This document shows, in pieces, positions 24,704 through 33,562 of a stretch of 64,000 nucleotides of DNA. Numbering within the stretch: the first letter of the stretch is position 1; each line of letters opens with the position of its first letter. Made by a program: the position numbers and the translations under genes. The notes beneath the pieces are model-generated. The model saw only the letters and a program-made list of their open reading frames with translations, ran no database searches and was not told the DNA's origin. The DNA comes from Aestuariirhabdus haliotis (GTDB taxonomy: Bacteria; Pseudomonadota; Gammaproteobacteria; Pseudomonadales; Aestuariirhabdaceae). The stretch lies in assembly GCF_023509475.1 (NCBI RefSeq), contig NZ_JAKSDZ010000010.1, positions 1-64,000 on the forward strand, in the 5' to 3' direction.

Positions 24704-24970
24704 TAAGGCACCTCTGATTAATTCAGATAGATCTCTGCGGATCCTAAAAATGGTTTTTATCAAGGCGAAGCCCGCCGTTCATGTCGAGACCTGGACAAGG
24801 GTTTCAACACCGAGAAAATCATTTTTAGAACCGCCCTACGGGGCTTTCAGGCGACCCCAGACTCTTTGTTACGCCTTATTTGAAAGGTCTAGACCTTACT
24901 GCCAAGACGTGCCGCGATTCCGGATTCGCCTGAAAGCCAGAGTTCATCTGAATTAATCAGAGTTGCCTTA
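24704..24970. mobile_element. MITE-like element, 267 bp, with two internal hairpins
   Basis: The ends are inverted repeats of about 25 bases with one mismatch (left TAAGGCACCTCTGATTAATT..., right ...AATTAATCAGAGTTGCCTTA), bounded by TTAA on both sides, which could be a target duplication. Inside lie two further inverted pairs: 24737-24757 with 24815-24834 (GCGG...CTAAAAATG...), and 24842-24854 with 24926-24938 (GGCTTTCAGGCGA / TCGCCTGAAAGCC). The whole could fold as a three-way junction. The small reading frame inside has no coding character. No transposase is present. Confidence 0.6.
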
Positions 24971-25017
24971 AGTGTTCAAGAACCCAATATATAGCGCAAT
25001 CTTGTGGGGCTGATAGC

Positions 25018-25551
25018 CTAAAAGGCGCATAGGGTATAGGTTGGAATACCGAGATCCTGAAGCTTTTGACTGCCACCAAGATCGGGCAAGTCAATGATAG
25101 CGGCAGCTTCATAAATAGTGGCATCAAGCTGCTTGACCAGCGATGCTGCGGCGCAAAGGGTACCGCCGGTAGCTATCAGGTCGTCCAGTAGCAATACTTT
25201 GGCAGCGGCAGGGATGGCGTCTTTGTGAACCTCCAGCACCGCTTGACCGTATTCGATATCGTACGCTTCTTCCAGAGTTTCAGCTGGAAGTTTGCCTTGC
25301 TTGCGAAAGAGCACCAGGGGTTTGTTGAGCTCGTAGGACAGAACCGAACCGAGCAAAAAGCCACGGGCATCAAGAGCGGCAATATGAGTGATGTCGGTCT
25401 CTACATAACGCTGTATAAAGCTGTCGGCAACCATTCTTTGCGCTTTGGGAGATAGGTACAGCGGAGTGATATCGCGAAAGGTAACCCCGGGTTGTGGCCA
25501 GTCTGGAATGGGGCGCACGAGGGATTTGATAAAGTACTCGTCAAAAATCAT
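25018..25551 (-). CDS. apt: Adenine phosphoribosyltransferase
   Basis: Apt salvages adenine by joining it to PRPP to give AMP in the cytoplasm. The 177-aa product has the usual length and landmarks: the opening [20 protein letters not shown], the [17 protein letters not shown] block that holds the base, LFRKQGKLP, and the PRPP-binding loop [14 protein letters not shown]. It lies 19 bases downstream of anr on the same strand, so the two may be read together. Confidence 0.95.
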   Translation of the reverse strand: MIFDEYFIKSLVRPIPDWPQPGVTFRDITPLYLSPKAQRMVADSFIQRYVETDITHIAALDARGFLLGSVLSYELNKPLVLFRKQGKLPAETLEEAYDIEYGQAVLEVHKDAIPAAAKVLLLDDLIATGGTLCAAASLVKQLDATIYEAAAIIDLPDLGGSQKLQDLGIPTYTLCAF

Positions 25552-25570
25552 CCGGGATCCTTAAGCGGAA

Positions 25571-26332
25571 TTACAACGATTGAGCGGAATCTTTTGGATT
25601 GTCGATCACGCGGCCGCCGGCCAGTGCACACAAGCGTTCGGAATCAATGATGTTGATATCCTTGCCGTTGGCTTCGATCAGGCCATTACGCTGAAAACGG
25701 GTGAAAACCCGGCTGACGGTTTCAACGGCAAGCCCCAGATAGTTGCCCATTTCATTGCGAGACATCGACAGGCGAAAGGCGTGGGAAGAGTAGCCGCGGC
25801 GTCGGAATCGTGCAGACAGGTTAACCAGGAAGGTTGCGATACGCTCATCGGCGTTCTTCTTGCTGAGCAATAGCATCATCTGTTGGTCGTCGCGAATGCG
25901 GCGGCTCATCAGCAGCATTAACTGCTTTTGTAACTTGGGCAGTTTGTCGGAAAGCTCATTGAGGCGTTCAAACGGAATCTCGCAGATCATAGTGGTTTCC
26001 ATGGCCTGGGAAGAAACCGGGTAGGTGTCGCCATCCATACCGCTTAGACCGAGGATTTCACTGGGTAGCTGAAACCCCGTGATTTGCTCTTCGCCTTCGT
26101 TGGTTGAGGTATAGGTTTTCAAAGCCCCGGAACGCACGGCGTAGATTGAGGTGAAGGGATCTCCTTCAAGAAACAGGTGTTCACCCTTTTTTAGTGGGCG
26201 GCCCCGCTTGATGATGTCGTCCAGTTGATCAATTTCATCCATCGCCAGGGCAATCGGCAGGCAGAGGGAACTCAGACTACATTCCTTGCAGGCGACATGG
26301 TTGACGTGCTTCACGGTGAGTTTAGAGCTCAT
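25571..26332 (-). CDS. anr: Anr/FNR oxygen-responsive regulator
   Basis: The 253-aa protein (start ATG 26332) is an FNR-type activator. Cysteines C15, C18 and C24 ([10 protein letters not shown]) plus the cysteine in MICEIPF provide the four ligands of the oxygen-labile 4Fe-4S cluster. A cyclic-nucleotide-like sensor fold follows, and the C-terminal helix-turn-helix has [14 protein letters not shown] with the E-xx-SR residues that read TTGAT half-sites. It is followed by apt and preceded by hemN, a typical Anr target with a perfect box at 27973. A second FNR-type gene lies at 37021. Confidence 0.93.
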   Translation of the reverse strand: MSSKLTVKHVNHVACKECSLSSLCLPIALAMDEIDQLDDIIKRGRPLKKGEHLFLEGDPFTSIYAVRSGALKTYTSTNEGEEQITGFQLPSEILGLSGMDGDTYPVSSQAMETTMICEIPFERLNELSDKLPKLQKQLMLLMSRRIRDDQQMMLLLSKKNADERIATFLVNLSARFRRRGYSSHAFRLSMSRNEMGNYLGLAVETVSRVFTRFQRNGLIEANGKDINIIDSERLCALAGGRVIDNPKDSAQSL

Positions 26333-26352
26333 AGGCGGGGACAAGACCCTTT

Positions 26353-26380
26353 AATATGTCAGATTATATTCCGACATATT
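26353..26380. promoter_or_regulatory. Inverted repeat upstream of anr
   Basis: AATATGTC and GACATATT form an 8-bp dyad with 12 bases between them, 20 bases upstream of the anr start. It does not fit the FNR consensus, so it would be the operator of another regulator, if functional. Confidence 0.35.
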
Positions 26381-26406
26381 GTAGGGGAAATTACTCACAA
26401 AACAAA

Positions 26407-26442
26407 CAGAGCACGCAATGCACTTTTGTGGACAGTGCTCTG
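26407..26442 (-). terminator. Hairpin terminator after hemN
   Basis: CAGAGCAC and GTGCTCTG form an 8-bp outer stem; on the minus strand it is followed by TTTGTTTTG. It lies 40 bases past the hemN stop and separates it from anr. Confidence 0.55.
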
Positions 26443-26482
26443 GGAGGATTTACTCATAGAACGTTATGCTTGCAAGCCAGGG

Positions 26483-27871
26483 CTAGATAACCTTCGAAAA
26501 GCGTCCCTTGTTGCTTTCCTGGCCCAGATAATGGTCAAACTGCATGCAAATATTGCGAATCAGCAGGCGGCCTCGACCAGTGACCTCGATACCCTGTTCA
26601 TCGAGGGTGATCAAACCGTCTTCGGCCATGGGTTTTAATTGATCCAGCTCTGCAGCGAAGTAATTCTTGAAGTTGATATCCCAGCGTTGCTCAACCGCAG
26701 CAAAATCCAGCTCAAAATGGCAAATGAGTTGGGAAATAACCGCCTGACGAATAAAGTCATCCTTGTTCATGACCAGACCGCGTTTGATGGCAAACTGATG
26801 GTTCTCGATGCGGTTCATGTACATCTTGATGTCGGCATGGTTTTGGCTGTAAGCCCCGTTCACCTGACTGATAGATGATACGCCCATGCCGACCAGATCG
26901 CAGTGAGCATGGGTAGTGTAGCCCTGGAAGTTACGGTGCAGGGCTCCGGACTCCTGGGCGATTGCCAGCTCATCGTCCGGACGCGCGAAATGATCCATAC
27001 CAATATAGACATAACCGGCGTCCAGCAAGCGTTCGGTGGTGCTTTGCATGATCGCCAGTTTTTCCGCAGAAGAGGGTAAATCCTCCGCATTGATGCGGCG
27101 CTGGGGCATAAACCGCTCTGGCAGGTGGGCGTAATTGAACACCGATAGACGATCCGGGGCGATCTCGATGACCCGCTCTAGAGTCGTCATAAAGCTCGCT
27201 TCGCTTTGAAAGGGCAAACCGTAGATTAAATCGATATTGATCGACTGAAACTGAAGCGTGCGTGCGGCGTCAATGATGGCCATGGTGTCGGCTTCGGATT
27301 GTTCGCGATTGACTGCCTTTTGCACTTTGGGATCCAGGTCCTGCACGCCCAGGCTGCAGCGATTGAAACCCATTTCACGCAGTGCATTCATGGTCGCCCA
27401 ATCCGCTTCGCGAGGGTCAATCTCGATGGAAAAGTCACCCTCGGTTTCGTCTACCAGGTTGAAGTGTTGGCGCGTTTTCTTCATTAACGCCTGCATCTGC
27501 TCGATGCTGAGGAAGGTGGGGGTGCCGCCGCCCCAATGGAGTTGTTCGACGCGTTGTTCGGTACTGAAAAGTTCGGCCTGCATTTCGATTTCTCGATGCA
27601 GTAACTCTAGGTAGGGAAGCGCCTTGCTACGATCTTTGGTGATAACTTTGTTGCAGCCACAGTAGTAGCAAACATGGGTACAAAAAGGCAGGTGGAAGTA
27701 GAGTGACAGAGGGGTGTTCTTGGTGACACTTTCGCGCGCAGCCTGGCGATATTCATCAATACTGAAAAGTTCGTGAAACTGCACCGCGGTTGGATAAGAG
27801 GTGTAACGAGGCCCGGCACCTTCGTAGCGCTTGATCAGTTCGATATCCCAAACCAGCTTGTTACTGCTCAT
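26483..27871 (-). CDS. hemN: Oxygen-independent coproporphyrinogen III oxidase
   Basis: HemN is a radical-SAM enzyme that converts coproporphyrinogen III to protoporphyrinogen IX without oxygen, supplying haem under anoxia. The 462-aa product has the usual length and the cluster motif FCTHVCYYCGCNK (C64, C68, C71, with C73), as well as HWGGGTPTFL and YFHLPF. A perfect FNR box lies about 100 bases upstream, and the regulator gene anr follows downstream. Confidence 0.95.
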   Translation of the reverse strand: MSSNKLVWDIELIKRYEGAGPRYTSYPTAVQFHELFSIDEYRQAARESVTKNTPLSLYFHLPFCTHVCYYCGCNKVITKDRSKALPYLELLHREIEMQAELFSTEQRVEQLHWGGGTPTFLSIEQMQALMKKTRQHFNLVDETEGDFSIEIDPREADWATMNALREMGFNRCSLGVQDLDPKVQKAVNREQSEADTMAIIDAARTLQFQSINIDLIYGLPFQSEASFMTTLERVIEIAPDRLSVFNYAHLPERFMPQRRINAEDLPSSAEKLAIMQSTTERLLDAGYVYIGMDHFARPDDELAIAQESGALHRNFQGYTTHAHCDLVGMGVSSISQVNGAYSQNHADIKMYMNRIENHQFAIKRGLVMNKDDFIRQAVISQLICHFELDFAAVEQRWDINFKNYFAAELDQLKPMAEDGLITLDEQGIEVTGRGRLLIRNICMQFDHYLGQESNKGRFSKVI

Positions 27872-27972
27872 TGAATGCTCACTTCCATTTGTTGATGTTG
27901 GGGCGCATGAAGAGGAGGCTCAACACACAGCCAATCAGACCCACAGTTTAGTCGTAGCGGGTATGGAATGTG

Positions 27973-27986
27973 TTGATTCCCATCAA
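27973..27986 (-). promoter_or_regulatory. Perfect FNR/Anr box before hemN
   Basis: TTGATTCCCATCAA matches TTGAT-N4-ATCAA at all fixed positions and is palindromic there. Its centre is about 108 bases upstream of the hemN ATG; it overlaps the last codons of the gene at 27983. Confidence 0.8.
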
Positions 27987-28693
27987 GCGCGGACCGACAA
28001 TTGATGAAACAGCTGCATTAACCACTGCTGATGGGGGCCGGGTAGCGTCCAGAGACCGAACAGGATAACCAATACACCCGCCAGGCTACGGGTGGTCGGG
28101 TTTTGCATAAAGGCGGTCAACCGAGAGGATACCAGACTGGCAGTAACCAGCAGCGGTAAGGTACCCAGACCAAAAGCCAGCATCAGCAGGGCCGAATTGA
28201 GCGCGCTGCCCTGGGTTGCCGTCCAGATCAGGGTGCTGTATACCAGGCCACAGGGTAGCCAGCCCCAGAGCGTGCCCAGCAACAGGGCTGAAGAGGGCGA
28301 TTTTACCGGCAACAGTCGACGCGAATAGGGCTGCAAGGGTTTCCATATCACGCCACCAATTCGCTCGATAGCGACCAGTCCGCGCCACCAGTTGGCCAGA
28401 TAAAGCCCCATGGCAATGAGTAACAAACCAGCCAGTGTTCGCATGCCAATGATCACTGCACTGCCTTGTTGCTGCAAGGCCCAGCCCAGACTACCCATTA
28501 GGGCTCCGGCCAGGGTATAGCTGGCAATGCGGCCCAGGTGGTAGCCCAGTACAATGGGTAACAGCGCTTGCTTATTGCCTGAGGGGAGTCCCGAAGAAAG
28601 CGCGGCCATAATGCCCCCGCACATTCCAACGCAATGAGCACCGCCAAACAGGCCCAGTGTGAACGCAGTGAACAGCAGTGAAACATCAACCAT
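27983..28693 (-). CDS. Sulfite exporter TauE/SafE-like membrane protein of the cco cluster
   Basis: From ATG 28693 the 236-aa product is an integral membrane protein with about six segments. The opening FTLGLFGGAHCVGMCGGIMA holds the conserved Cys-x3-Cys of the urease-accessory-UreH-like/SafE group found after ccoS in many gammaproteobacteria, where it is thought to help metal supply for cbb3 oxidase. The start overlaps the end of ccoS by 8 bases, confirming operon structure. The extra 59 codons upstream in the same frame lie inside ccoS and are rejected. Confidence 0.8.
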   Translation of the reverse strand: MVDVSLLFTAFTLGLFGGAHCVGMCGGIMAALSSGLPSGNKQALLPIVLGYHLGRIASYTLAGALMGSLGWALQQQGSAVIIGMRTLAGLLLIAMGLYLANWWRGLVAIERIGGVIWKPLQPYSRRLLPVKSPSSALLLGTLWGWLPCGLVYSTLIWTATQGSALNSALLMLAFGLGTLPLLVTASLVSSRLTAFMQNPTTRSLAGVLVILFGLWTLPGPHQQWLMQLFHQLSVRA

Positions 28694-28949
28694 GAGGCTT
28701 ATCGGAGTCTGAGTCAGCTGTGATTCGATCGGTTGGAGCCGCCGGATCGGTACTGCTGGGCGATCCGGCTGTGTCGTTGCTCTGCGGAGTCTCTGGAGAG
28801 CGGGGGGTAGGCTCTTCATCAAACAAAATGCTATGGGCCGGACCTTCGAGGTCGTCGAACTGACCGTCATCGACTGCCCAGAAAAAGATCCATACGCCGA
28901 TTGCTACAAACAGCAGGGCGATCGGTATGAGTAGGTAGATCGATTCCAC
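28686..28949 (-). CDS. ccoS: cbb3-type cytochrome oxidase assembly protein CcoS
   Basis: The 87-aa product has a single N-terminal membrane helix (MESIYLLIPIALLFVAIGVW) followed by the family signature FFWAVDDGQFDDLEGPAHSI and an acidic low-complexity tail. CcoS is needed for insertion of haem and copper into cbb3 oxidase. It follows ccoI by 18 bases. The tail (residues about 50-87) is longer than in the shortest homologues. Confidence 0.92.
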   Translation of the reverse strand: MESIYLLIPIALLFVAIGVWIFFWAVDDGQFDDLEGPAHSILFDEEPTPRSPETPQSNDTAGSPSSTDPAAPTDRITADSDSDKPHG

Positions 28950-28967
28950 AGTTTACTCCGTACTGCG

Positions 28968-31400
28968 TTACAGGCTTTTGCTGGCAGGGCGGCGTCCAAG
29001 GCGCAGGGCATTGCCGACCACCACCAGAGAACTGCTTGCCATACCGATAGCCGCCATCCAGGGCGCCAGAAATCCACTGGCTGCCAGAGGTAGGGCAAGC
29101 AGATTATATCCCAATGCCCAGGCAATGTTTTCACGAATGATGGTGCGGGTTTTGGCCGCAATATCCAGGGCGTCCGTCAGTTGGTTCAAATCGCCCGAGA
29201 GTAACACCATGTCGGCATTGGTTTTTGCCAGATCCGAAGCGCTGCCCATGGCAACTGAAATATTGGCGGCTGCCAGCACCGGTACGTCGTTGATGCCATC
29301 ACCCACCATCAGAACCTGTGCCCCTTGTTGCTGCAGGGATTGTAAGCGTTCCAGTTTGATATCCGGGGTCGCGGCAGCCATGGCGGAATCGATGCCCAGG
29401 CGCTTGGCCATGGCATTTACGACGGTTACTGCATCACCACTCAATAGCTCGACCTGATAGCCTTTTTGTTGCAGAGTTGCGATGGTTGCTGCCGCTTCGG
29501 ATCTGAGTTGATCATCCAAGCGAAACCAACACAAAGGCTCGTTATTGCCTGTCAGTAAAATCCACTGGCCTTCAGGTCGGGGTGGTGCGGGCAGCGGGTT
29601 CTGGCCGCAGGCAAATGAGGGTTTACCCAAACGATAGCGTTGTCCGCCGATAACCCCTTCAACCCCTTCACCGGTCACATGCCGCAGTTGCTCGGCAGCT
29701 TCGATGCCATTTTGGTGGAAAACCCGTGCGATGGGGTGTTCTGATTCGGCTTCGAGCCGGGCGGCAAGTGTTAAACCCTGATCTACGTCGAAGTCGTTGA
29801 GGCTGACAACCTCTTCGAGGCTGAGCTTGCCCTGGGTAAGGGTGCCTGTCTTATCAAACAGGATATGGGTTACCCCGTTGAGGGCTTCAAAAACGTGTCC
29901 GCGGGTAACCAGTAAACCCTGGCTATGGAGAAAGCCCGTAGCGGTAGTCAGTGCGGTAGGCGTAGCCAGCGAGAGGGCACAAGGGCAGGTGACGACCAGC
30001 ACTGACAGGGTGATCCAGAATGCATCGTCGGGGCGTTCCAGGTACCAGAACGAGAATACGCTGCCAGCGGTCAGCAAAACAGCGGCTACGAACCAGCTGG
30101 CGACCTGGTCAGCAAGTTTTGCCGCCTTGGGCTTTTCCTGCTGGGCGCGATCGAGCAGGCGGACAATGGCCGACAAGCGGGTTTCGGTACCGATATCGGT
30201 AATTTCAATCATCAGGCTGTTTTCAATATTGGCACTTCCCGCTATCAGGTTGTCACCCGGGGTTTTGCGGATGGGCATATATTCGCCGGTCAGTGCCGAT
30301 TCGTCGACGCTGCTATCACCCTTTAGCACCAGGCCGTCGGCCGGGACGTTCTGCCCCGGGCCAACCCGTACCCGATCTCCCACGGCCAGCTCGGTAATGG
30401 AGATCCTCTCTTCAACCTCGGCGCCTTCCTCATTCGTCACAAGTCGAATGGCACTGGCCGGCAGCAAACTGAGTAAGGCATTGCCACTTCGATTGGTGCG
30501 ATGGCGTGCACGCATCTCCAGGAATCGTCCGAGCAGCAACAGGAAGGTAAACATGCAGACGGAGTCGAAGTAGACTTCGCCGCTGCTAAAAAACATCGCC
30601 CAGCTACTGGCGATATAGGCGCCGCCAATGGCGATGGAAACTGGTACATCCATACTCAGGTGGCGGGTTTTGATATCCCGCCAGGTGGCTTCGAAGAAGG
30701 GACGGGCGGCATAAAAGACGACGGGTGTGGCGACCAGGAAACTGACCCAACGTAGGAAATCCCGGTGCTCGGTTTCCATGCCCTGTATAGCGCCGGCATA
30801 GAGCGCAATGGCATACATCATCACTTGCATCATGCCGATGCCACTGACCGCGAGTCGGCGAATGGCAAGGCGATTTTCGCGGCTGGCGATCTCATCCTGC
30901 TGACTGGGCAAGTAGGGGTGTGGTCGATAGCCGATGCTGGCGATACGTTCCAGGATATCGCTTAGCAGCAGCTGGCCTGGGCGCCAGCGAATATTGGCTT
31001 GATGGGTACTCAGGTTAACCGAGGCGGACTCAACCTCGCTAAATCGGCTCAATTGTTGTTCCAGCAGCCAGGTGCAGGCGGCGCAGGTGATCCCTTCGAT
31101 AATCAGGGTGGCTTGCAGGGTGCCATCGGAATGGTTGTGCACAAAGCCCTGCTGCAAGGCAGGTTGATCGTAGAGTTTCAGTTCTGCCCGGTACTCATCC
31201 GCGACAGGTTCAGGAGTCACTGCTACGTTGGAGCGAAAGCGGTAATAGTTACCCAGGCCGCCCTGGTCGATGGCTTCTGCCACCACCTTGCAGCCCATAC
31301 AGCACATAGGGTGGGATACGCCGGCAATGGTTGCCTCAAACGGCACGCTGCCGCGCATCACTTCGCCGCAGTGGTAGCAGGCCGTAGACTGATCAGTCAT
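28968..31400 (-). CDS. ccoI: Copper-translocating P-type ATPase CcoI (FixI)
   Basis: CcoI exports copper across the inner membrane for assembly of the cbb3 oxidase active site. The 810-aa protein has an N-terminal cysteine-rich ATPase-Cu region (ACYHCGEVM, HPMCCMGCKVVAEAI), an HMA metal-binding domain (GITCAACTWLLEQQ), eight expected membrane segments, the translocation motif CPCALSLATPTALT, the phosphorylation motif DKTGTLTQG, and the hinge MVGDGINDVPVL. It lies between ccoH and ccoS in the standard order. Confidence 0.95.
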   Translation of the reverse strand: MTDQSTACYHCGEVMRGSVPFEATIAGVSHPMCCMGCKVVAEAIDQGGLGNYYRFRSNVAVTPEPVADEYRAELKLYDQPALQQGFVHNHSDGTLQATLIIEGITCAACTWLLEQQLSRFSEVESASVNLSTHQANIRWRPGQLLLSDILERIASIGYRPHPYLPSQQDEIASRENRLAIRRLAVSGIGMMQVMMYAIALYAGAIQGMETEHRDFLRWVSFLVATPVVFYAARPFFEATWRDIKTRHLSMDVPVSIAIGGAYIASSWAMFFSSGEVYFDSVCMFTFLLLLGRFLEMRARHRTNRSGNALLSLLPASAIRLVTNEEGAEVEERISITELAVGDRVRVGPGQNVPADGLVLKGDSSVDESALTGEYMPIRKTPGDNLIAGSANIENSLMIEITDIGTETRLSAIVRLLDRAQQEKPKAAKLADQVASWFVAAVLLTAGSVFSFWYLERPDDAFWITLSVLVVTCPCALSLATPTALTTATGFLHSQGLLVTRGHVFEALNGVTHILFDKTGTLTQGKLSLEEVVSLNDFDVDQGLTLAARLEAESEHPIARVFHQNGIEAAEQLRHVTGEGVEGVIGGQRYRLGKPSFACGQNPLPAPPRPEGQWILLTGNNEPLCWFRLDDQLRSEAAATIATLQQKGYQVELLSGDAVTVVNAMAKRLGIDSAMAAATPDIKLERLQSLQQQGAQVLMVGDGINDVPVLAAANISVAMGSASDLAKTNADMVLLSGDLNQLTDALDIAAKTRTIIRENIAWALGYNLLALPLAASGFLAPWMAAIGMASSSLVVVGNALRLGRRPASKSL

Positions 31401-31405
31401 TGTTA

Positions 31406-31960
31406 TCAGGGGCCGGTATAACCAATTTGGATATCTGTATTACCGTCGAAGTTGTGCTGGCCTTCGATTAGCCAGCCTTCCTCAGAGGGCTTGTAGGAAA
31501 CCTGGTCTTCAATGGTTTCCAGGTGCAGATAGCGACGGCCACTCAGTTCACGCTCAAGTTGTCCGGTATAACGACCGGCCGAAACCTGCTTCACATCGAT
31601 GATCTGGTCCTGCTTGGCCTGGGTTGGAGAGAGGAAACTCAGGCGAAGCGAGGGGGGGAGTTGTTCACCACGGCTGCGCAGCTGCAGGCTGACTTCACCG
31701 GTCAGTTGATCAACCTTGAGGTCGGCGCCAATCTGCAAGGTCTCGGCGCGTTGGTTACGAGCAATCACCTGATTAATGGCTTTGCCGCTTTTGTAATACT
31801 CGTCTTTGACCAGGCTGTCCTGGTTCGTGAAAGCCACGATGAGCATGGTGGTGCCCAGGCATACGGAAGCCATAGGGATGCCAAACACAAACCAGAACCA
31901 GCCCTGGCGATACCAGGGCGCTACAGGTTCGTCAGATTGTTGGGTTGAATAAGCGCTCAT
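31406..31960 (-). CDS. ccoH: cbb3 oxidase assembly protein CcoH (FixH)
   Basis: The 184-aa membrane protein belongs to the FixH family. One membrane helix near residues 20-45 (FWFVFGIPMASVCLGTTML) is followed by the conserved SLVKDEYYKSGKAINQVIAR (split: SLVKDEYYKSG, KAINQVIAR) and a periplasmic beta-rich domain. CcoH helps CcoNOP assemble, together with CcoI. Five bases separate it from ccoI. Confidence 0.9.
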   Translation of the reverse strand: MSAYSTQQSDEPVAPWYRQGWFWFVFGIPMASVCLGTTMLIVAFTNQDSLVKDEYYKSGKAINQVIARNQRAETLQIGADLKVDQLTGEVSLQLRSRGEQLPPSLRLSFLSPTQAKQDQIIDVKQVSAGRYTGQLERELSGRRYLHLETIEDQVSYKPSEEGWLIEGQHNFDGNTDIQIGYTGP

Positions 31961-32011
31961 GGATAATGACTCATACTTTGTTACTACGTGAAGGATTGGC
32001 GATTGTACGGT

Positions 32012-33430
32012 TTACAGGTCGGTAGGACCAATAAATCGGCTGTCATGTACTCCAGTGACGCTGCTGTCGTCGGTGGAAATCACGGTGAACTCAATATCAC
32101 TGGAACGTTTTGTGATATTAGCCGGGTCAACTTCCAGACGAACCGGAATAGAGGCGACATCCCCGGAGCGCACCAGAACCACTTCGTCACCCTGGTAATT
32201 AAGCCCTTTGAGGCCGCTAGCAGAAATTTTGAAATGGTGATCACGACCATCCATATTAGCAACCTTCAGGGTGTAAACGTTCTCAATCATGCCCTGACTG
32301 GTTTCGTTATACAGGCTATTGCGGTCTCGAAGCACCTCCATCGAAAGCGGTACGCGAGTATTCAGGGTGTAAATAACGATGCCAATCATGACCAGCAGCA
32401 CGGCCAGATAACCCAACAGGCGAGGTCGCAGGATATTGGTTTTGCCGCCTTCCAGGTTGTGTTCCGTGGTGTAACTGACCAACCCTTTGGGGTAGTCCAT
32501 TTTATCCATGATTTCATCGCAGGCGTCGATACAGGCCGCACAACCGATGCATTCGTACTGTAGACCATCACGAATATCGATGCCGACCGGGCAGACGTGC
32601 ACGCAGACCTTGCAGTCGATGCAATCTCCTAGCCCCTGTTCTTTGTAATTAGTGTCCTTTCGACGAGGGCCTCGGCTTTCACCACGTTTGGGATCATAGG
32701 AAACAATCAGGGTGTCCTGGTCAAACATAACCGCCTGAAAACGAGCATAGGGACACATGTAAATGCAGACCTGTTCCCGCAAAAAGCCTGCATTGGCGTA
32801 GGTGGCGACCGTAAAGAAGAGAATCCAAAAGGCAGCCCAGGGCCCAATTTCAAACGCCAGTAAGCTGGGAACCAGCTCGCGTATCGGAGTGAAGTAACCC
32901 ACGAAGGTGACACCGGTGGCAAAGGCAACCACAAACCAGATGCCATGTTTAGCGGCTTTACGCAGAAATTTTTCGACACTCATGGGTTGTTGGTCGAGTT
33001 TGATGCGGCGGTTACGCTCGCCTTCTGTAACCCGCTCGGCCCACATATAAACCCAGGTGTAAACGCTCTGGGGGCAGGTGTATCCGCACCAGACGCGGCC
33101 GGCTAGCACGGTAATAAAGAATAATCCCATGGCGCAGATAATGAGTAACCAGGACAGCAGCATGAAATCCTGGGGCCAGAAGGTGGTGCCAAACATATGG
33201 AATTTACGGGCCGGAAGGTCCCATAGGACAACTTGCTGACCGTCCCAGTTAATCCAGGCAAAGCCAAAATAAAGGATAAACAGAAACCATCCACCGGCCA
33301 TTCGCAGGGTTCGGTAGATCCCTTTGAAAGAGCGGGTGTAGATCTGCTCTCGGCTTTGGTATAGGTCGACGACTTCGATGGATTCTACAGGGCTGCTACC
33401 AGTTTCCTTGGGATCTACGGGTGTGTTCAT
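32012..33430 (-). CDS. ccoG: cbb3 oxidase accessory protein CcoG (FixG/RdxA), 4Fe-4S
   Basis: The product is 472 aa from ATG 33430; a TTG eight codons earlier is less likely. It has about five membrane segments, the N-terminal GYTCPQSVYTW, and two cytoplasmic ferredoxin-type clusters, CIDCKVCVHVCPVGIDI and CIGCAACIDACDE, then an Ig-like FixG C-terminal domain. CcoG is known to act as a copper reductase that feeds the CcoI pathway. It comes after ccoP in the usual order. Confidence 0.95.
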   Translation of the reverse strand: MNTPVDPKETGSSPVESIEVVDLYQSREQIYTRSFKGIYRTLRMAGGWFLFILYFGFAWINWDGQQVVLWDLPARKFHMFGTTFWPQDFMLLSWLLIICAMGLFFITVLAGRVWCGYTCPQSVYTWVYMWAERVTEGERNRRIKLDQQPMSVEKFLRKAAKHGIWFVVAFATGVTFVGYFTPIRELVPSLLAFEIGPWAAFWILFFTVATYANAGFLREQVCIYMCPYARFQAVMFDQDTLIVSYDPKRGESRGPRRKDTNYKEQGLGDCIDCKVCVHVCPVGIDIRDGLQYECIGCAACIDACDEIMDKMDYPKGLVSYTTEHNLEGGKTNILRPRLLGYLAVLLVMIGIVIYTLNTRVPLSMEVLRDRNSLYNETSQGMIENVYTLKVANMDGRDHHFKISASGLKGLNYQGDEVVLVRSGDVASIPVRLEVDPANITKRSSDIEFTVISTDDSSVTGVHDSRFIGPTDL

Positions 33431-33562
33431 GTTGCATCCAGGCGGTAAGATCAAAAAAATCCGGCAAGCTGAGTCCAGCGAGGAGGAGTGGCCGGTTTTC
33501 CATAAAGCTGGCAGTCAGCGCTATGGAAAACCGGCTGCCCGGGAGGGCAGCCGGGTATAGCG

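Noticed and set aside
24750-24956. 68-codon frame within the MITE-like element
   Set aside because: It spans the arms of the hairpins and shows no coding pattern; the element is explained by its repeats.
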